A DNA stretch of 64,000 nucleotides from Rhodopseudomonas palustris (lineage in GTDB: Bacteria > Pseudomonadota > Alphaproteobacteria > Rhizobiales > Xanthobacteraceae), in contig NZ_QKQS01000001.1 in NCBI RefSeq assembly GCF_003226555.1, forward strand, positions 142,611 to 206,610. Direction: 5' to 3'. The notes beneath the pieces are model-generated. The model did no database searches. It had not been told where the DNA came from and saw only the letters and a program-made list of their open reading frames with translations. The translations under genes were made by a program, and so were the position numbers. Numbering within the stretch: the first letter of the stretch is position 1; every line of letters begins with the position of its first letter. This document shows, piece after piece, positions 54,479 to 63,129 of the stretch.

Positions 54479-55906
54479 ATGGCCCGCACGCCCCGCTCTC
54501 CCCGCCCCGCACGTTCTGCCGCCACGCGAAGCGAGACCGATAGTTTCGGTCCGATCGATGTGGCCGCTGACCGCTATTGGGGCGCGCAGACCGAGCGCTC
54601 GCGGCAGAACTTCCGCATCGGCACCGAGCGGATGCCGATCGGCATCATCCGGGCGCTGGCGACCGTCAAGCTGGCCGCCGCCGAGACCAACAAGGAACTC
54701 GGCCTGCTCGACAGCCGCCGCGCCGGCGCGATCGTCCGCGCCGCGCGCGAAGTGATCGACGGCACCCACGACGATCACTTCCCGCTGGTGGTGTGGCAGA
54801 CCGGCTCCGGCACCCAGACCAACATGAACCTCAACGAAGTGATCGCCAATCGCGCCAACGAGCTCCTCGGCGGCGAGCGCGGGTCGAAGAAGCCGGTGCA
54901 CCCCAACGATCACGTCAACATGAGCCAGTCGTCGAACGACTCGTTCCCGACCGCGATGCATATCGCGGCGGCTCAGGCGATTACTTCCGACCTGATCCCG
55001 GCGCTGACCCTGCTGCACGACGCGCTACGCAAGAAGGAGAAAGCGTTCGCCAAGATCGTCAAGATCGGCCGCACGCATACGCAGGACGCCACCCCGCTGA
55101 CGCTCGGACAGGAGTTCTCCGGCTATGCTTCGCAACTCGCCAGCGGCATCGCCCGGATCAAGTCGGCGCTGAAGGAGCTGTATCCGCTGGCGCAGGGCGG
55201 CACCGCGGTCGGCACCGGGCTGAACACGCATCCGAAATTCGCGCGCGCCTTCGCCAAGCGCGCCGCCGCGCTCACCAAACTGCCGTTCGTCACCGCGCCG
55301 AACAAATTCGAAGCACTCGCCGGCAACGACGCCTACGTCTTCGTGCATGGCGCGCTCAACGCCGCCGCCACCGCGCTGTTCAAGATCGCCAACGATATCC
55401 GCCTGCTCGGCTCCGGCCCGCGCTCCGGCCTCGGCGAGCTGATCCTGCCCGAGAACGAGCCGGGCTCGTCGATCATGCCCGGCAAGGTCAACCCGACCCA
55501 GTGCGAGGCGATGACCATGGTGTGCTGCCAGGTGTTCGGCAATCACACCACCCTCACCGTCGCCGGCAGCCAGGGTCATTTCGAACTCAACGTCTACAAG
55601 CCGGTAATGGCTCAGGCGATGCTGCAGTCGATCGGCCTGCTCGCCGACGCCGCGCGGTCGTTCACCACCAACTGCGTCGACGGCATCCAGGCCGACGAGC
55701 AGCGGATCGGCGAGCTGATGCAGCGCTCGCTGATGCTGGTCACCGCGCTGACGCCGAGCATCGGCTACGACAACGCTGCCAAGATCGCCAAAGCGGCGCA
55801 TCAACGTGGTACGACTTTGAAGGAGGAAGCGGTGCGCTCCGGGCTGATCAGCGCCGCCGACTTCGACCGGCAGGTACGCCCGGACAAAATGACGCATCCC
55901 GGCTGA
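54479..55906 (+). CDS. fumC: Fumarate hydratase class II
   Basis: A 475-residue TCA-cycle enzyme interconverting fumarate and malate, iron-independent. Motifs are [36 protein letters not shown] and the catalytic-serine signature [11 protein letters not shown]. The N-terminus has about 20 extra residues rich in Arg/Ser/Pro. ATG 54479 is 8 bases after AGGA; ATG 54473 is an alternative. Confidence 0.96.
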   Translation: MARTPRSPRPARSAATRSETDSFGPIDVAADRYWGAQTERSRQNFRIGTERMPIGIIRALATVKLAAAETNKELGLLDSRRAGAIVRAAREVIDGTHDDHFPLVVWQTGSGTQTNMNLNEVIANRANELLGGERGSKKPVHPNDHVNMSQSSNDSFPTAMHIAAAQAITSDLIPALTLLHDALRKKEKAFAKIVKIGRTHTQDATPLTLGQEFSGYASQLASGIARIKSALKELYPLAQGGTAVGTGLNTHPKFARAFAKRAAALTKLPFVTAPNKFEALAGNDAYVFVHGALNAAATALFKIANDIRLLGSGPRSGLGELILPENEPGSSIMPGKVNPTQCEAMTMVCCQVFGNHTTLTVAGSQGHFELNVYKPVMAQAMLQSIGLLADAARSFTTNCVDGIQADEQRIGELMQRSLMLVTALTPSIGYDNAAKIAKAAHQRGTTLKEEAVRSGLISAADFDRQVRPDKMTHPG

Positions 55907-55949
55907 CCGCACAGGGCGTTCCAAGAGTTCTCAAAAGCCCTTTCGGAAA

Positions 55950-55963
55950 TTGATGTAAATCAT
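55950..55963. promoter_or_regulatory. Candidate FixK/FNR-type box
   Basis: TTGAT-GTAA-ATCAT, one mismatch from the FNR/FixK consensus TTGAT-N4-ATCAA. It lies 44 bases after the fumC stop and about 208 bases before the small DUF4169 gene. It is the only such site I noticed in the window. No other feature was seen in the 55907-56158 gap. Confidence 0.5.
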
Positions 55964-56170
55964 ATCCCTTGCGTGCACAGATTGGTCAACTCGCACTTGC
56001 GGCGTTGTGGTTCGACAGCCTTATTCGATTTACGGAATGAATGTCGGATCGCATCCAAGCAGTGATATGGTTTTGTTCTTGATGGTGATCGAGCCTCTTA
56101 TGGCTTCGTGCATTCGTGCCCGCCTGGTAGGCGACGCCCGTTGCCGATTTAATCGATAATGGGTGACGAA

Positions 56171-56359
56171 ATGGCCGACGTGGTCAATTTGAAACGCTTC
56201 AAGAAGCGAGCGGAGCGGGAAGCAGCCGCGAAACTCGCAGACGTCAATCGCGCACGATTTGGCAGGACCAAATCGCAGCGTGAGTTCGACCAGCATCACG
56301 CTAGCCGCGCCAATCAACTGCTCGATCAACACAAAATCGGTGGCGAGGACGCGTCATGA
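56171..56359 (+). CDS. DUF4169 small protein
   Basis: A 62-residue, very basic helical protein (ADVVNLKRFKKRAEREAAAKLA, then RFGRTKSQREFDQHHASRA). It matches DUF4169, a small alphaproteobacterial family of unknown role. ATG 56159 is an alternative start. Its stop overlaps the ribbon-helix-helix gene (ATGA), as is usual for this gene pair. Confidence 0.82.
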   Translation: MADVVNLKRFKKRAEREAAAKLADVNRARFGRTKSQREFDQHHASRANQLLDQHKIGGEDAS

Positions 56360-56634
56360 AATCGCCGGTAGTGAAACGGTCGATCGTGGTCGCGGGCCAC
56401 AAGACCAGTGTCAGCCTCGAAGAAGCGTTCTGGAACGGCATGAAGGAAATCTCCGGCGTGCGGGACATGACTTTGTCCGAGCTCGTCGGAGAGATCGACA
56501 GCAATCGTCAGCAGGGCAACCTGTCTTCGGCGATCCGGCTGTTCGTGCTGGACTACTTCCGCAGCCGCGCCTTGCAGGCGCAGCAGCAGGCAGTGGCTGA
56601 TGCCAAAACGGAAAGCTCACTGACGGCGCACTGA
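56356..56634 (+). CDS. Ribbon-helix-helix domain protein
   Basis: A 92-residue protein with the RHH_4-type domain: a beta strand (KRSIVVAGHKTSVSLEEAFW) followed by two helices (MTLSELVGEIDSNRQQGNLSSAIRLFVLDYFRSRA). Database entries sometimes misname this family arylsulfate sulfotransferase. It probably binds DNA. It is coupled to the DUF4169 gene. Confidence 0.85.
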   Translation: MKSPVVKRSIVVAGHKTSVSLEEAFWNGMKEISGVRDMTLSELVGEIDSNRQQGNLSSAIRLFVLDYFRSRALQAQQQAVADAKTESSLTAH

Positions 56635-56651
56635 TCGTCAGATCAGTGCGC
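56626..56651. terminator. Bidirectional terminator between convergent genes
   Basis: Perfect 11-bp inverted repeat GCGCACTGATC / GATCAGTGCGC with GTCA loop. It overlaps the stop of the ribbon-helix-helix gene and ends 4 bases before the convergent AsmA stop. There is no strong T-run, so the efficiency is uncertain. Confidence 0.6.
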
Positions 56652-56654
56652 TGC

Positions 56655-59600
56655 TCAGTCGGTCGCCCTCGCCTTTGAGGGCGACAACGCCAAAGGCGGA
56701 CGTGGCCGTGACGGGCGCACGTCTCCGGGTGCGGGTTTGATCTCCAATGGCGGCGGCAGTGGCGCGAGCTTCTCGCGCGATGTCGAGGGCGTGGCGGTCG
56801 ACGTTTGCGGCTGAGACGCTTGCGGCTGAGCTGGCATTCGCGGCTGAGGCGACGACGGCCGTTGCGACTGGGCGCGCGGCTTCGGCGTCGCGCGACGCGG
56901 ATCGGCGTCCGGCAACGGCGGCGTCTGCGGCAGTGCCGGGCTGAGCGCGGCTCCCTGGCCGGCCGCTGGTGCGGCCGACTCGGGGGTGACAGACTCTGGG
57001 GTGCCCTGCGGTGCAGCTTGGGGATCGCCCGATGGCGCTCGCGCCGCCGCGGGCGGTGCTGATTCCGGTTTGGACGACGCGGTTGGCCGCGGCAGGCTCG
57101 ATGTCTGCTCAGGGGACTGGCTGTGTTGGCCCGGAGCCGGAGTCGCGCCCGGCAAGACGGCGGCGACCGGCGGTTTGCCGCCCTGTTCGAGCATCTGCAG
57201 CTTGCGGGTCTCGCGATCGATGCGGCGGATCGACAACCACGACGACAGCCCCGACAAATCGCGGCTCCACTCCATGCGATCCGGTGGCCCGGCCGCGAAC
57301 ATCCGAATCTCCGGCGGCAGCTCCTGCGCCGGCTCGGTCGGCGTCAGCGTGACGCGCAGATCGGCCTGGCCGGCGGCGATGTCGTACCCCCCCGAGATCA
57401 CGGCGCGAGCGTCCTTGGCTTGCAGCGTGGTCGGCGACAGCTTCAGACGGCCGTCACTGAGGCTGACCGGAAACTGCGCGCTCTCGACCTTCAGCGGCGC
57501 CGCCGTCAGAGCCGGCTCGACCATCTTGGCGAGATGATCGGTGTCGATCGGCTGGCCTTGATCGGCGGCGCGGATCGCCACCGCAAACGCGCTCGGGTCC
57601 AGCCCTGCAATCGTCGCGTGCGACAGCGTCACCGTGCCGCCGCCGGACAGCGCACCGGCCAGCGCGGAGGCGCTGCGGCCGCTGCTGGCCAGCGTGCCCT
57701 GCAGCGACAGCTTCCCGGGAGGCATCGCCAACGGGCCGTCGCGAAGCGCTGCGGCGTCGGCGTCCTTGACGCTGAGCTGGGCGTCGAGCGTGACGCCGGC
57801 ATCGGTCGGCTTGGCCGTCAGCACCGCTTTGACGTCGCCGCCGCCGAGCTTGCCGTTGCCGTCGAGCGTCAGCGATCGCCCGTCGCTGCGCACCACCCCG
57901 CGCAGCGGCTGCAGCTCGCTGCCGCCCGGCAGCTCGGCTCGCACCGCCTGAAATGCGATTTTGCCGCGCCAGCCGCGCAGCCAGCCCTGCCCGAGCGGCT
58001 CGTCGGCCGGCCGTCCCGCCGCGCCGAGCGCGAGCTGCAGCGAAGGTCCCAGCGGCAGCGTATCGATGCCCGCTTCACCGTCGAGCTCGGGCGTCTCGCC
58101 GCGCGCCAGCTTCAGCCGGCCGCGCAGCCGCGAACCGGCGATGCCGGCGTCGATATCCTTGAAGGTCCATTTGCTGCCCGCGACCGACAGCTGCGTCGAC
58201 AGCGACAGCGGCGCTGCGTTCGCGCCGGGAGCCGGCAGATCGAACAGCGGCGCCAGATCGAGCTTGCGCGCGTTCAGCGACAGCGCCGCCTTGGGCTCGG
58301 CCGCGAACGGCTCGATCTCGCCGCTCGCCTCGGCGTCGAGTCGCGCCGCCGCCAGCTTGGCTTTGCCGCGCAGGACGCCGCGCCACTTGCCGGAGCCCGA
58401 GGCCTGCAGCGTTGCCGCCGCATCTCCCGCGGCGATCACCCGGTCGAGCCCGAGCACCGCGAGCAACGCCTCGCCGCGCGGCGCCGACAGCTCACCGTCG
58501 AGCTTGAGCTCGCTCCGGGCGAGCGCGTCGGCATCGAGCTTGCGCAGATCGGCAACGGACGGACTCGCCTTCGCCATCAATCGACCGCTGATCTGCGGCG
58601 CCGTCAGTTCGATCGTGCCGGTGGCCTCGACGTGATCGCGCGGCGTGCTCGCCTTCGCCACTCCCAGCACAAGCTTGGCACTCACTTGGCCGGACTCGAC
58701 CGGCAGCGCCTTCAGCCGGTCCGCGACCGCCGGTGCGAACGGATCGATCACGGTTGCGACCGGATCGAGCGACGGCGCCCGAACCGAGACGGCGAGCTTT
58801 CCGGTGGCATTGTCACGATCGAGCGTGCCATCGCCTTCGAGCAGCAGCCCGCCCGCAGTGCCGAGCTTCAGTCTGTCGATTGCGATCCGGTGCGGATCGT
58901 AAGCCAGCCGGACCGTCGCAGGCTGCCAGACCTGATCGCCGACGCTGACCTTGCCGAGGTCGAGCGTGAGACTGGCCTGCTCCGGCCAGCCGCCGTCCGG
59001 ACCGGCAAGCGTGCGGGCCCATTGCAGCGCGGCGTCGAGATCGGCGCTGTCGCCCTTCAGCTCGGCGTCGACCTGCGGTCCCTGATCGTCACGCCGCGCC
59101 CGGTAGGCGAAGCGGCCGCGCAGCGTGTCGCCGCCGCTGTCCACCGTGAGCGGATCGAGCACCAGCGCATCGGAACCGGCACGGACGCCGCCGGTGATCC
59201 GCAGCGCCTTGCTGAGACCGCCAGCGGTCGGCGTGCGGCCCTGCAGCCAGGCGGCAAGCAGATCGGGGTCCGAGGCCGACAGATCGAGCGTCCCGGTGAT
59301 GCCTGCGTCCACAGTGCCGGCGCCGCCGCGCAGCGCCAGCCGAGTGCCGCCGGGGGCGCGCAGCTCCAGCCGTTCGATCTGCCAAGCCTGATGATCGCCG
59401 CGCAGCTCGGCGGCGAGATCGGTCACCGGACGATTGCCGATCATGATCTGATCGGCTTCGAGAGAAATCTGCGTCGGCAATGGCGGCAGCGGCAACGACG
59501 CCGCCAGATCGCGCAGCCGTCCTGCCCATGGCTGTGGCGGCGGCGCATCGCCGGGCCTCGCCAGCAGCCGGTCGGCATCCAGCTGCCGCGCCGACAGCTT

Positions 59601-60488
59601 GGCATCGAGCCGCGGCGTGGCGCCGAACTTGGCTTCGCCGCTGCCGGTGAGCTTCAGCGCGCGGTCGTCCGGCCCCCAGGACATTTCGACCTGATCGAAC
59701 CTGGCGAGGGCCGGATCGGCTTCGAGCTTGGCGGCGAGCCGCCACGGCGCACGCTGCGACTCTCCCGTCGCGGCCGCCAGCGCGGCGCTGCCGTCGAACC
59801 GCGGCCGGCGCCGGTCGAGCCTGAGCAAGCCGTCGAGATCGGCCACGATCCCGCCCGCCCCCTGATTGATCCCGACTTTCAGCCGGATCGCGTCGCCGTC
59901 CGCCGCGCGTCCGGTCGACAGCCGGAACGGATAGCGCCGGCCATTCAGCAGGAAATTGCCGTCGCCGCGCAGCGCCGCCGCTTGGGCGCGCAGCTCACCG
60001 GAAAACGCGATGTCGCTGAGTTCGAGATTGCTGCGGCTCGCCGCCTCGTGCAGCGCGATCCGGCCGGTGAGGTTGAGCCGATCGACGGTGAGCGCGGCCA
60101 GATTCGACAGCCCGGCAGCCGGCCAATCGAGCCGGCCCTGCGGATCGAGCCCGAGATCGAGCGACAGCCCGTTGATCGACAGTTCGTCGGCGCGCAGCTC
60201 GCCGCGCATCAGCGAACCCAGGCTGAATTCGACATCGAGCTTGGCGACGCCGACCCGGCCGGCGTCATTGGCGCCGCCGACGCTGACGCTCTGCAGCCGC
60301 AGCGACGGGGTCGGCAGCAGCCGCGCATCGAGCGGCCCGGCGACACGCACCTGGGTGCCGAGCAGCCGCGTCGCCTCCGCCTCAAACGGCGTGCGAAATT
60401 GATTCCAGTCGATCAGGTACGGCCCGACCAATGCGGCGAGCAGCGCCAGGATCAGCGCAATGGCCAGGCCGAGCAGCGTCGTCTGCAC
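56655..60488 (-). CDS. AsmA-family protein (large, 1277 residues)
   Basis: A long envelope protein anchored by an N-terminal helix (TLLGLAIALILALLAALVGPYLIDW, about 3-27, quoted in part). Repeated beta-rich AsmA/TamB-like modules follow, and the C-terminal AsmA_2 domain is at about 900-1100. The last 150 or so residues are a Pro/Ala/Ser/Gln-rich tail, likely disordered. The family is thought to carry lipids or assist outer-membrane assembly. It is twice the size of E. coli AsmA. It shares no operon with its neighbours (135-base gap downstream of the FAD oxidase). Confidence 0.9.
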   Translation of the reverse strand: MQTTLLGLAIALILALLAALVGPYLIDWNQFRTPFEAEATRLLGTQVRVAGPLDARLLPTPSLRLQSVSVGGANDAGRVGVAKLDVEFSLGSLMRGELRADELSINGLSLDLGLDPQGRLDWPAAGLSNLAALTVDRLNLTGRIALHEAASRSNLELSDIAFSGELRAQAAALRGDGNFLLNGRRYPFRLSTGRAADGDAIRLKVGINQGAGGIVADLDGLLRLDRRRPRFDGSAALAAATGESQRAPWRLAAKLEADPALARFDQVEMSWGPDDRALKLTGSGEAKFGATPRLDAKLSARQLDADRLLARPGDAPPPQPWAGRLRDLAASLPLPPLPTQISLEADQIMIGNRPVTDLAAELRGDHQAWQIERLELRAPGGTRLALRGGAGTVDAGITGTLDLSASDPDLLAAWLQGRTPTAGGLSKALRITGGVRAGSDALVLDPLTVDSGGDTLRGRFAYRARRDDQGPQVDAELKGDSADLDAALQWARTLAGPDGGWPEQASLTLDLGKVSVGDQVWQPATVRLAYDPHRIAIDRLKLGTAGGLLLEGDGTLDRDNATGKLAVSVRAPSLDPVATVIDPFAPAVADRLKALPVESGQVSAKLVLGVAKASTPRDHVEATGTIELTAPQISGRLMAKASPSVADLRKLDADALARSELKLDGELSAPRGEALLAVLGLDRVIAAGDAAATLQASGSGKWRGVLRGKAKLAAARLDAEASGEIEPFAAEPKAALSLNARKLDLAPLFDLPAPGANAAPLSLSTQLSVAGSKWTFKDIDAGIAGSRLRGRLKLARGETPELDGEAGIDTLPLGPSLQLALGAAGRPADEPLGQGWLRGWRGKIAFQAVRAELPGGSELQPLRGVVRSDGRSLTLDGNGKLGGGDVKAVLTAKPTDAGVTLDAQLSVKDADAAALRDGPLAMPPGKLSLQGTLASSGRSASALAGALSGGGTVTLSHATIAGLDPSAFAVAIRAADQGQPIDTDHLAKMVEPALTAAPLKVESAQFPVSLSDGRLKLSPTTLQAKDARAVISGGYDIAAGQADLRVTLTPTEPAQELPPEIRMFAAGPPDRMEWSRDLSGLSSWLSIRRIDRETRKLQMLEQGGKPPVAAVLPGATPAPGQHSQSPEQTSSLPRPTASSKPESAPPAAARAPSGDPQAAPQGTPESVTPESAAPAAGQGAALSPALPQTPPLPDADPRRATPKPRAQSQRPSSPQPRMPAQPQASQPQTSTATPSTSREKLAPLPPPLEIKPAPGDVRPSRPRPPLALSPSKARATD

Positions 60489-60623
60489 GCGGTTTCCCCT
60501 CGGGGGCGTTGCGACGCCCCTCGCCGGCGTCGTTCCCTTGTGTTTTCAACGCCTAGCGCCAGACTGTGGCGAACTCACAACCACTTCAAGCGGCGGATTC
60601 ACGCCGCCGGAAAATCCTGTGGT

Positions 60624-62051
60624 TCAAATCCCTTGCGGCAGGATCTTGCCGGGATTGAAGATGTTCTGCGGATCAAGCGCCTGCTTGATCGCGGCCATCG
60701 CCTGCAGCGCTTCGAGGCCAAGCTCGGCCTGCAGATATTTCTGCTTGCCCTGGCCGATGCCGTGCTCGCCGGTGCAGGTGCCGTCCATCGCCTGCGCCCG
60801 CTCGACCAGCCGGTGCATGAACTCGTCGGCCCGCGCCAGTTCCTCGGCGTCGTTGACGTCGCACAGCAGCGAGCAATGGAAGTTGCCGTCGCCGACATGA
60901 CCGACGATCGGCGCCAGCAGTCCGAGCCGGTTGAGATCGGCCTCGGTTTCGCCGACGCAATCGGCCAGCCGCGAGATCGGCACGCAGACGTCGGTGGCCA
61001 CGACGCCGACGCCGTCCCCCTGGCGCAGCGCCCGCACCGACCAATAGGCGTCGTGCCGGGCCTGCCACAGTCTGTTGCGGTCCTCGGGGCGAGTCGTCCA
61101 GGTGAAGTCGCCGCCACCGCAATCCTTGGCGATCGCGCCGAAATTCTTCGACTGCTCGCCGACCTCGACCTCGCTGCCGTGGAATTCGAGCAGCAGCAGC
61201 GGGGTCTCCGGCAGCGTCAGCTTGGAATAGGCATTCACCGCCTTGACCTGGGATTCGCTCATCAGCTCGATCCGGGCCAGCGGAATGCCGGTCTGGATCG
61301 CCAGGATCACCGCCTGACAGGCGTCGCTGACCGACGGGAACGAGCAGGATGCCGCCGCGATCGTCTCCGGAATGCCGCGCAGCTTGATCGTCAGCTCGGA
61401 AATGATGCCGAGCGTGCCTTCGGAGCCGACGAACAGATGCGTCAGGTCGTAACCGGCCGAGGATTTCTTGGCGCGGGTGCCGGTGGTGATGATCTCGCCG
61501 TCGCCGCGCACCACCTTCAGCGCCAGCACGTTGTCACGCATCGTGCCGTAGCGCACCGCATTGGTGCCGGAGGCGCGGGTCGCCGCCATGCCGCCGATCG
61601 AAGCGTCGGCGCCGGGATCGATCGGGAAGAACAGCCCCTGGTCGCGCAGATTCTCGTTCAGCGCCTTGCGGGTCACGCCCGGCTGAATCACGCAGTCGAG
61701 ATCCTCTGCATGCACGGTGAGAATCTTGTTCATGTCGCGCAGGTCGATGCAGATGCCGCCGGCCGGGGCGTTGACGTGGCCTTCCAGCGAGGTCCCGGTG
61801 CCGAACGCGATCACCGGCACGCGGTGCTGCGCACAGATCCGCACCACATCTTGAATGTCCGCGGTCTCCTGCGCCATCACCACCCCGTCCGGCGGCTGGT
61901 TCGGCAGCCAGGTCGTGGTGTGGCCATGCTGTTCCCGCACCGCCAGCGAGGTGACGAGGCGGTTGCCGAACCGGGCTGCGAGCGCTTCAATGGCATTCGC
62001 CACGGCCTGCGGCTCGGCGCGCTTCGGCGTGTTGGTGATGGTCAGGCCCAC
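60624..62051 (-). CDS. FAD-binding oxidase, D-lactate/glycolate dehydrogenase type (GlcD/Dld2-like)
   Basis: A 475-residue flavoprotein oxidising a 2-hydroxy acid. It has an N-terminal PCMH FAD domain (TSLEGHVNAPAGGICIDLRD, PGADASIGGMAATRASGTN, VGSEGTLGIISELTIKL). The C-terminal domain ends with VGHVGDGNFHCS and CTGEHGIGQGKQKYL. The start is GTG at 62051, 8 bases after AAGGAG. No ATG fits. It is divergent from the thioesterase gene (66-base gap). Confidence 0.92.
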   Translation of the reverse strand: MGLTITNTPKRAEPQAVANAIEALAARFGNRLVTSLAVREQHGHTTTWLPNQPPDGVVMAQETADIQDVVRICAQHRVPVIAFGTGTSLEGHVNAPAGGICIDLRDMNKILTVHAEDLDCVIQPGVTRKALNENLRDQGLFFPIDPGADASIGGMAATRASGTNAVRYGTMRDNVLALKVVRGDGEIITTGTRAKKSSAGYDLTHLFVGSEGTLGIISELTIKLRGIPETIAAASCSFPSVSDACQAVILAIQTGIPLARIELMSESQVKAVNAYSKLTLPETPLLLLEFHGSEVEVGEQSKNFGAIAKDCGGGDFTWTTRPEDRNRLWQARHDAYWSVRALRQGDGVGVVATDVCVPISRLADCVGETEADLNRLGLLAPIVGHVGDGNFHCSLLCDVNDAEELARADEFMHRLVERAQAMDGTCTGEHGIGQGKQKYLQAELGLEALQAMAAIKQALDPQNIFNPGKILPQGI

Positions 62052-62117
62052 GACAAAAACTCCTTCGGAACGGGGCGACCGTGGCAAAGGATACCGGAGG
62101 GGTCAAGGGAGGTACGA

Positions 62118-62645
62118 TTGACTTTGGAAGTAGATCGCAGCGCCGAAACCGGCACTGGGGCCGCACCGTTCCTGTCGTCGGTGATGCAGATCGAGCCTGG
62201 CTGGATCGACTATAACGGCCACCTCAACATGGCCTATTACAACGTGCTGTTCGACCGTGCGATCGATCAGATTTGGAGCGAGCTTGGGATCGGGGTCGAT
62301 TACCTGAACACACGCGGCGGTTCGACTTTCACGGCCGAGGCCCACGTCCGCTACTTGCGCGAGATTCATCTCGGCGATCCGGTGCGGGTCGCGGTCTACA
62401 TCGTCGCGGCGGACGAAAAGCGCATCCATACGTTCGAGGAACTGCGCCACGCCGAGGAAGGCTGGCTGTCGGCGACGTCGGAAAACATGTCAATGCATGT
62501 CGACATGGCGAGCCGCAAAGTGGCGCCGTTTCCGGACGACATCCGCGCCAATATCGCACGGATGGCTGAGGCTCATCGCACGCTGCCGCAGCCCGAGGGC
62601 ATCGGACGACGGATCGCGATGCCCTCGAAGCGTCCGGCGGGCTAG
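62118..62645 (+). CDS. Acyl-CoA thioesterase-like protein (hot-dog 4HBT family), TTG start
   Basis: A 175-residue single hot-dog protein. The catalytic-type region is [20 protein letters not shown] (Asp/His). Homologues occur with carnitine or betaine CoA-ester pathways. The start appears to be TTG 62118 with GGGAGG just upstream; a TTG two codons later is possible and no ATG fits. It ends on the palindromic CTAG shared with the convergent DUF1328 gene. Confidence 0.85.
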   Translation: MTLEVDRSAETGTGAAPFLSSVMQIEPGWIDYNGHLNMAYYNVLFDRAIDQIWSELGIGVDYLNTRGGSTFTAEAHVRYLREIHLGDPVRVAVYIVAADEKRIHTFEELRHAEEGWLSATSENMSMHVDMASRKVAPFPDDIRANIARMAEAHRTLPQPEGIGRRIAMPSKRPAG

Positions 62646-62815
62646 ACCCGCGAACGGCCGCGGAAGATGCTGATCACCGCGGAGACCAGGAACAGGACGA
62701 TCGCGATGAAAAAGATGATCTTGGCGATTTCGATCGACGCGCCGGCGATGCCGCCGAATCCGAGCAGACCCGCGATCAGCGCAACCACGAGAAACGTCAC
62801 AACCCAACCCAACAT
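62642..62815 (-). CDS. DUF1328 small membrane protein
   Basis: A 57-residue protein with two hydrophobic helices ([19 protein letters not shown] and [19 protein letters not shown]) and a basic tail (FRGRSRV). It matches DUF1328 (YtjA-like), often stress-induced. GGAGG is 9 bases before ATG 62815. Its stop overlaps that of the thioesterase gene within CTAG at 62642-62645. Confidence 0.9.
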   Translation of the reverse strand: MLGWVVTFLVVALIAGLLGFGGIAGASIEIAKIIFFIAIVLFLVSAVISIFRGRSRV

Positions 62816-63129
62816 GTGATGACCTCCGTTTCGCTTCAGGCACCCGTTAGGGGCTGCCCTTTTCAGTGAAGGCGCTGCCGGTTTCGGCCGCGCCGCTTGT
62901 CGAAACAATCCCACCTGGGAACGAAAGTTCCGGCCGGTTTCGTTCGGCCGAGAGGCCATTTTTGCCCGAAAAACGGGAACGAAATCGCCTTCAGTGGCGC
63001 CGCAGCTGGGCGAGTTGCGCAGCTCGGCCTGTCGATCGCGGCGGAGCGCGCCTATATCGGCGGGTAATCCTGCTATGAAAGCTCTTCATCGAGCCCCGCA
63101 GCACGGCTGCGGGTGATAAAACGATTCGC
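62816..63129. other. Intergenic stretch without recognisable gene
   Basis: A 314-base divergent gap between the DUF1328 gene and the helicase gene. I see no repeat, RNA or reading frame with coding character. It must hold promoters for both neighbours. Confidence 0.5.

Noticed and set aside
57123..62645. A 1,840-codon open frame on the plus strand opposite the AsmA and flavin-oxidase genes
   Set aside because: It is the mirror frame of GC-rich minus-strand genes: Arg/Gln-rich, no domain, no start signal. Only its last 175 codons (from 62118) encode a real thioesterase.
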